The notes below the pieces were generated by a model, which saw only the letters and a list, made by a program, of their open reading frames with translations, did no database searches and was not told the DNA's origin. Below are positions 57,970-64,000 of a stretch of 64,000 nt of DNA, piece after piece (the stretch's first letter is position 1; each line of letters opens with the position of its first letter). Both the position numbers and the translations under genes were made by a program. Origin of the DNA: Metallyticus violacea (Eukaryota > Arthropoda > Insecta > Mantodea > Metallyticidae); the NCBI GenBank assembly GCA_030762175.1, contig CM060842.1, positions 62,184,501 to 62,248,500 on the forward strand, given 5' to 3'.

Positions 57970-58995
57970 GATTAGAGTTCTGATGTTCTCGGTCTTTCTG
58001 GTTACGAGTCCGAAGTCTTCAACGTTAGTATAATTTTATTTAACTGTGATGGCATACTTTCCTCAAATCGGAATTGAGAGCCTTCATCATATTTCTCCTT
58101 CTTTGTAATGTATCTGTAAAGTTTAAAGTCGGCTTGCTTCATTTTTACAAATGAAAACAGGCCTGCAACGCACTCATCAGCAACATATGCTCTTTACATG
58201 CTTTTAATTCTACCGAAAGCTCGGTCACAGGGCAATAATGTGTGGCCAACTGAAGAAAACCAATGTTCAACGATTTAAATCTTCTCGGGTGCACTAATCA
58301 TCTCTCTAGTGCTACAATTGCCTAGTTTTACCCTGATCTTACAGTTATCAGTAATGGGTGAAGAATGGAGACTTGAGGATTGTCTATCTCTAGAAATTTT
58401 ATCAGACAGCTTCCTGTTTCATCAGATTCACGTTTTTCTTCATCCTCGCTCCAGATGAACATAGGATCCTTCTAGATCCACAATCATATATACCCAAATT
58501 GTAAGTCCAAACTTTTCTTTTGTAAAATACAGGGCTGGATGTCAGTCATGGTAGGTTTGCTGTAGATCCAAGTCTTAGAGGTATTTTGTAAAGCTTTGTA
58601 ATAATACTTTGTCCGGCAGATGTTTTTGCCTAATGTACTCGTAGATCCCTTTCAGGTCTTATTATTCTAAACATGACTTCAGAATTGACCAACTTTGCAT
58701 TTGCAAGTTGAATTCGAAATTAATTAAATGTGTGACATGTATCGTAACGAGATAATTAAATCCAATTGTGCATAAACTTTTCTCGAAATTTTTAAACTTT
58801 TACCTGTAGTACTTTATTTTCTTCACAATACTTCAAATAATGTTCTTGATACAATGAAGAAATTTGACTGTCATTATCAACGTATGCTTTTTAAGAACTA
58901 TCTGAGCGGATAATGACTGGCATATTTATGAATTTCTTTCACTATCTGAACTGCTTCTGGCACAATTATCCATGACGAATTTCCTTTTATTCCTT
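57970..58995 (-). pseudogene. Decayed arthropod mobile-element protein, superfamily unassigned
   Basis: Minus strand with many frameshifts, in order downward from 58995: IVPEAVQIVKEIHKYASHYP, SLYQEHYLKYCEENKVLQVK, DTCHTFN then FRIQLANAKLVNSE, DLQQT, PVFYKRKVWTYNLGIYDCGS (about 58515-58455), MFIWSEDEEKRESDETGSC then LIKFLE, VGHTLLPCDRAFGRIKSM (about 58245-58190), and FSFVKMKQADFKLYR. This order matches, from memory, a family of long arthropod and cnidarian proteins with 'VFYKRQLWTYNLGIHD', 'M..WDE..A.RGS.EI.SC' and 'GHSFLPCDRDF' motifs that occur in many copies per genome. They look transposon-encoded, but I cannot name the superfamily. A more decayed N-terminal part may reach 59170. Confidence 0.6.
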
Positions 58996-59541
58996 TAAGC
59001 AAAACAAAGTACTTGTTGAATGCTCAGGCCAGAAAAGTTGGGTGAACATTAATATAATTCGAATATGATGTAGCATTTATTAAGAAAAAAAGAGTTAAAA
59101 TAATACGCTTTCCTGGAAGAAATATTACATTTACATTTTAGCTTTTCCATCTTTTGGAAAATTTCATTGATCATCACGCAAGTACTTCTGCAGGCTCTTT
59201 CCTTGATTGTTCTGGAGACTATGCACAATTAAAATAAGCAAATTACTTATTTTTAATCAACTTTTCACTGTCTCCATCTGAACATTACTCAGAACGTAGT
59301 TAATTTGATAATTGGAGTCATCTAGCTGCTCTTTATATTATAGTAGAAATACTGGCAGAGAGCAAATATCTGATAAAATTGGAAAGACTGTTGCTGCTAC
59401 AATTTTTAGTTTACATTATTCCCATCCGTTTTATAAGTATTGCCTTTCGGTGTTTTAATGGTTATAACATTTGAACTTTTAAATTCATCTGCATCCTAAT
59501 TCAAAATTAGAAAGACAAAGCCGTATTGCCTGTGTTTCGTG
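58996..59541. other. No clear gene; possible N-terminal remnant
   Basis: AT-rich. A minus-strand Cys/Lys-rich piece (EKLKCKCNISSRKAYYFNSF, about 59150-59090) may be the decayed N-terminus of the relic at 57970-58995. Confidence 0.35.
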
Positions 59542-60163
59542 TACGAGAGCTGTCCAGAAAGTAAGTTTCCGCAGGGCCATAAGCGGAATGAAAACATATT
59601 TACATGGAACCATTTATTGGAACAAATATATCAATGAGCTACTTTTCAATGTATTCACCACCGAAATTGAGATACTTGTCATACCACTTGTATTTCCCAT
59701 ATCTGCCGCCTGGGATGGGAACCAGTGAGTGACTGCTGGGTTCGGTAATCGTGAAGCGAGGATTGTGCACAGTGCGCTCACGTACCCGCGGTACAAGGTC
59801 GTCCGTCATTAACGAGCGACGGCACCCACTGCGCTCCTCACCGTGGATTTTTAGACCGTCGGAAAACCGGCGCGCTTGCTCATGAAGTCCTGCACATACA
59901 GATGAAAAAGCTGATGAATTTCTTTCTATCGGCGCTACGTTCTGTGCGTTCAAAAACTTGGTTACACACCTAACAGCTGCAGAAATGAGATCCGACATTT
60001 TCAGCCGCTACTATGGCGACCCTGCTGGTGAACGGGAACAGCCAATGGTCGCACACGATTGCCACTTCCTTAATGTATAGGGGGGATATGCACCCGCCTT
60101 TCGTAATGCATGGCCAGCCATTGTTGGCGGTGTGCGAAACTTACTTTCTGCATAATATTCGTA
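59542..60163 (-). mobile_element. Internally deleted mariner element, both ends present
   Basis: The left end TACGAGAGCTGTCCAGAAAG and the right end in reverse complement, TACGAATATTATGCAGAAAG, share TACGA and the 14 bases AGAAAGTAAGTTTC. Both begin with TA, the mariner target site. The 622-base element encodes only the first and last parts of a mariner transposase. Full-length mariners are about 1.3 kb, so roughly half is missing from the middle. It could be moved only by a transposase supplied elsewhere. Confidence 0.85.
59639..59998 (-). pseudogene. Mariner transposase with central deletion (119 codons)
   Basis: ATG at 59998. The N-terminal 75 residues or so (AVRCVTKFLNAQNVAPIE, ARRFSDGLKIHGEERSG, RSLMTDDLVPRVRERTVHNP, RFTITE) match the helix-turn-helix half of mariner transposases, including the normally conserved DEERSGRPS site, here GEERSGCRR. 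The sequence then jumps to the C-terminus (YDKYLNFGGEYIEK), while THWFPSQAAD lies just before it in another frame. The central catalytic D,D,D region is absent. The frame is still open to a natural stop, so a chimeric DNA-binding peptide could be made. Usual length is about 345 residues. Confidence 0.85.
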
Positions 60164-63100
60164 TATTAATTACAAACATTATCAATAGTGCAGAGAGTTA
60201 TATTTGTTTGAGAATCACTTAGGTCACTTTAATTATTGAGTAAATAATGCATTTATTACCTAATAATGAACTATATATAAGCCTCAATATTATTATTGTT
60301 AAAATATTTTGTACCTACCATATCATTTTGTGACCAGTATTCATCAAAGAAAGAATAACTGCTTTCACTAGATGAAAACTCATCATAAATATCAATTTCT
60401 TCTTTTTCCATTAAGCATGGGGCTAAGCTTCTTGCAGATGCCTTTTTACTGTGGTTTTTATTTGTTTCATTTAGGGAAAGGTTTTAGTTTTCTACAGTGT
60501 GAGAAAAACCAATGTGAATTGCTCAGACATCTAGTGAGTAAAAATGAAACTATTTTTGTAATGGCTTCCCCTGCTGAATAGAAGGTAAGCTAACACAAGA
60601 AACAACTTATAGGCCATAACACCTGTAATATATTGGGCGGAGGGCGTTACCTCCCTCTGTAAATTTGATTTGTAAATAGATTTGTAAATATTCATGTCGG
60701 CGACTTCAGCCAAAACTCAAAAGTTTGTAAATGTTCACCCCAATAGTGTAAACGTGTATTTGTTTCAATAATGATTTACCGGATACATAAATTAAATACT
60801 TAGCCAGACGGTTCGTTCTCCTATTTACACATAAGAAATGTTGAGGAAGAAAACACAGAAAACACAGAATTACAAACAGAAGTCATGTACTAAAATGTTT
60901 AAGAAAGAACAATTCCTTAGTCATGACGGAAAGAAATGTTGCAATTAATAACATATTAAATTTAACATTACAGGGCACTGAAAAGAGAATGCGCGCGCGT
61001 GTGTATGAACACCAGAAAATAAAGAAATAAATACGTTTAAGTATATACAATATCTCTATTAATGGTATATGGATGATTGCTTTTTTTTATCTAGAATTTA
61101 AAAGATTTAATTGAGTATAATTGTTCATTGTTTTTTTATACATATAGAATGTTTGAAGCATAAAACAGAAATACTTAGAAAACTATTTAATAATAAATAC
61201 CTAATAATGTGTATAACTATATTAATATGCATTAACAAACAAAACAGATAACATAAAATAAAGGAACAAGTTTATGATATGTAGTAAAGTGAAACAAAAT
61301 CTGTATATTTGTTCAATAACTCTTCCATGAACTGAAATCATGCAAATAAATAACTTGAGAATTAAAAATTTTAACAAAAACTTGGCTAAAGTCTATCAAA
61401 AGTTATCTTGGGAGTTTTTTTTTCCACTTTTGATTCCAAAATGTCCATCATCATGTTGCGATCCAAAATCAACCTGTCGGGATCAATATTGTCGTATAAA
61501 CAATAAAAAACATAGGCAATGTCTGTAATATCGTTATTTCGATTGAGATAAATGGTTCATTTTAACTAACAGGCCAGAATCAATACTTTAAAATACAGAC
61601 AGAAAATATTACGCTTTTAAACAGCATTAGGCGTTACAGCTATGAGGAGCAGGTCCAGAATCTAATCTTTTTCGGAGCACACCATTGGCACAGTAGCTGT
61701 GGTTCTTGCAAATTAAGAAATTGGACACTTTTAGGATATTTCCCCCCAAAATGTGTCATAAGCGGATCTGATATTTGAGATGGCGTATGCCAGGTGTTCA
61801 ACTAGAGAATGTGCTTCCAGAAAAGTCAAATTTCCTTCTGTAGCAAGTGTTAGCTGCATCAGTAGGACAAAATATCTTATATATAGTAGAAATGAGTGCA
61901 GTTGAAGAAAAAAGCAATTTGCTTTAGAATCTACATAACTGATGAGCGACTTCTGACAATTCTTCAAGAAACTGAATCAATTGCTCCTAATTAGAATGAA
62001 ATAAAGTGAATCGCTCATCTAGTTGGAAGGAATGACCTAATGCCAACCGCTTCATCGCTTTGTAGCCACTTGAAGAACGAAAGATTTTTACGCAAAGTCC
62101 TGACAAACAAATTTATATATGTTTTAAGATTTAGCACATTCAAACACATGTTGATATTATCATTACATATTGGAAATAATGAGGGACTCAGTCCTCTTTG
62201 CAAAAACTTTGGGGAGAGGCCCCTAGGAGTCGGTGCCTATGAAACAAATTATGTAACAAGGGTGATTTTGGACAACACCGTATGCCCCTTTTCCGCAGAA
62301 AATATCTCGTTCCAGTTTTTGCAATCATTTCCTAATCATTGTTGTTAAATGTAACATTTTGTTTTTGTGCCTATAATTTGTCTTTTTATATATACCGGTC
62401 ATATAGGCATGAAGATATAATAACAAATAAAAGAAGCCAATCTAATGCGCATATACCGTTTTGAACTTAATGTGGATAAACGTGACATGATGTAATGCAT
62501 GAACAAGAATGTTATGGCTAGGAACGGATAGCGCGCTGACGAAATGAGTCAGCGTGGTAGTCAGGTGAAAGGCATGACGTAATAAGTACAATAAAATATT
62601 ACGGAAATCTCTCACCGCCTCGCTTCCCCTATAGAGGCTACTCACATTGCATGCAATGACCAATCTAATGCTCGTTTCCCATGCCTTTTGCACGTCATTT
62701 AGAATGCAACTGAAGGCTATCAGATTTGAAGTATACACCTTCCAAAAGTGGCACTTATGAAAGAATTAGGCAGTTTATTGGATTTGTTTACTAACTTAGG
62801 TTTTCCGAATTTAGAAGTGATATTTTTCTCTCTTCACAATGAATCGTTTTAAAAGCATTTTGTATGTAAAGTGTTATATCAGAAACGCCTCCATTGATCT
62901 TGAAATACTTACTCATGTTCTCACGTCTCCTGAATAACTACTCATTGCAGGCAGTCGCTATTTCAGTTTTCTAATCCTATGTTGGTCTGTATTTAAATTC
63001 TTATAGGATAGTCCGTTTGATACGATCAAAATAATGTAAACATTTTATTATTAAACAAATTTTTCTGAAAACTCTATGTATACAACAAAAAAACGGCGAG

Positions 63101-63717
63101 AAGTTTCTTAAAACAGAAAATTATTGCCACGTTGTTCTTTATTGGGATCTCTACATAATAATTAATAAGGTTGAATATTTCATTTCATGTATGGAAAAAA
63201 CCTGTGAACTACAGGAAGGTGGCAACACATTCTTCTAGTCAACGAAGCTGTTGAGATATTTTTGTTTTATTACAATCATATCTGTTTATTCTGTAATTTA
63301 ATTCGTACAGTTTTCCGCTAATGGAATGTTTTAATTCTCATAGCGTAGTGGCATTCAACATTCTGAAACTGTTCGTTATTATTTAAATTATTTTTAAATA
63401 CATTTCTTTACAATATTGAAATTAATTTTGGTCAGTAACATTTTATATATTATAATGTCTGGTTTGTATCAATATAACATGATATAGGATGGCCAAAAAA
63501 AAAAAAAAAAGTGAGCGAAGATCTTATACAAAGTAACTCTTAGAAAAGAAAATATTATACAAGGTATTGCATGAACTGAAGGAGCCAGGCTTGTTAGTGT
63601 GAGTTCATTGCACGTGTTATGTTTTAAGGTGTACCAAGAGCCTATATATTGATGATGATCGACGAATGTTTTGCTTTTATTTTGTATAAGGACGCTATTC
63701 ACATTTTGTGGTAATTA
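60164..63717. other. No recognisable gene
   Basis: AT-rich DNA. Frames at 61731-61967 (-), 62040-62348 (+) and 62442-62738 (-) are open but unrecognised; the last may be an old repeat. An A run lies at about 63496-63510. Confidence 0.45.
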
Positions 63718-63902
63718 GCGCCCCATTCAATTCAGAACGTGAAATGGCCTACAAATTTTGTTCAGAGGCCTCTTCTTTCAGGCTTGAGGCTCTTTTGTCT
63801 ACGAGTTCACTTTCGTAAATCTAAGGAAGTCATCGTTAGTAGCCGGGTTTGAACCCGCGACCTTCGATTTACGGGGAAAGTATGGTTACCACTAGAACCG
63901 AC
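63718..63902 (-). mobile_element. SINE family B, degraded copy
   Basis: Reverse-oriented: GAGGCCTCTTCTTTCAGGCTTGAGG body, the B box on the plus strand as CCGGGTTTGAACCCGCG, and GTATGGTTACCACTAGAACCGA at the head, which lacks part of the A box and acceptor stem. The GTAAATAAA-type tail is missing and a central block is shortened. Confidence 0.8.
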
Positions 63903-64000
63903 GCCTGACGGATGTGATATGGTACTGAGAGGCCATGTCAGTAGGCTAAATGATCATTTTTTTAGGTTGGTAAGAACCGGATGAATATGCACAGAGACCG
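63903..64000. other. No recognisable feature
   Basis: Last bases of the window, nothing seen. Confidence 0.5.

Noticed and set aside
61340..61528. Small Cys-rich peptide (62 codons)
   Set aside because: No signal peptide, and the Cys spacing fits no known peptide scaffold; the N-terminal half looks like random AT-rich coding.
1..64000. CRISPR arrays, operons, bacterial promoters
   Set aside because: No regularly spaced repeats or bacterial gene organisation; the window is eukaryotic.

Overview
This is a gene-poor, AT-rich eukaryotic nuclear window, almost certainly from an arthropod and probably an insect. The reasons are three tRNA-derived SINE families with arthropod-style pol III heads, several Tc1/mariner, hAT and pogo relics of kinds common in arthropods, long microsatellites, and one conserved coding exon that resembles the N-terminus of insect CrebA. 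The species cannot be fixed from sequence alone. No bacterial-style genes, rRNA or CRISPR arrays are present, and the tRNA-like segments all belong to SINEs.

The only conserved host gene I can support is on the minus strand: a first coding exon at 27414-27497 (28 codons, one ATG, ending in a consensus GTAAGT donor). It looks like the start of a CrebA/CREB3L-type bZIP factor. Its GC-rich leader and promoter lie at about 27498-28200 and contain at least four short upstream ORFs. No later exon was found, so bases 1-27413 would be the 5' part of a first intron longer than 27 kb, and 28200-64000 would be upstream or intergenic DNA. Weaker host candidates are a spliced-exon-like ORF at 23655-23911 (+), a leader-like GC-rich block with a donor at 51640-51889 (+), a possible exon ending at 54229 (-), and promoter-like motifs near 37840.

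Most of the rest is transposon debris. One Tc1/mariner-superfamily lineage (DUF4817-like helix-turn-helix plus DDE) recurs at 2.9/3.6, 11.0, 22.3, 35.9, 40.5 and 48.5-49.3 kb. Other relics are Tc1-like pieces at 0.1 and 34.0 kb, a complete 622-bp internally deleted mariner (59542-60163), a 750-bp non-autonomous pogo/Tigger-like element (17422-18171), a hAT-like transposase (42262-43245) split by a SINE, a Mutator-like fragment (53410-53758), LINE C-termini at 31.1 and 36.2 kb, and a decayed arthropod mobile-element protein I cannot assign to a named superfamily (57970-58995).

An LTR retrotransposon 5' end at about 38920-40480 carries a duplicated 72-bp U3 block, TATA and Inr motifs, a perfect 70-bp inverted repeat in its R region, AATAAA, a primer-binding-site-like motif and a coiled-coil gag-like remnant. 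SINE family A has copies at 3.2, 9.6, 30.4, 42.5 and 47.2 kb; family B at 14.2, 14.8, 19.8, 31.5 and 63.7 kb; family C at 5.4/6.2 and 55.4 kb. Several have clear target-site duplications. Nested insertions (SINE in transposase, SINE in hAT, unknown DNA in SINE-C) give a relative order of events.
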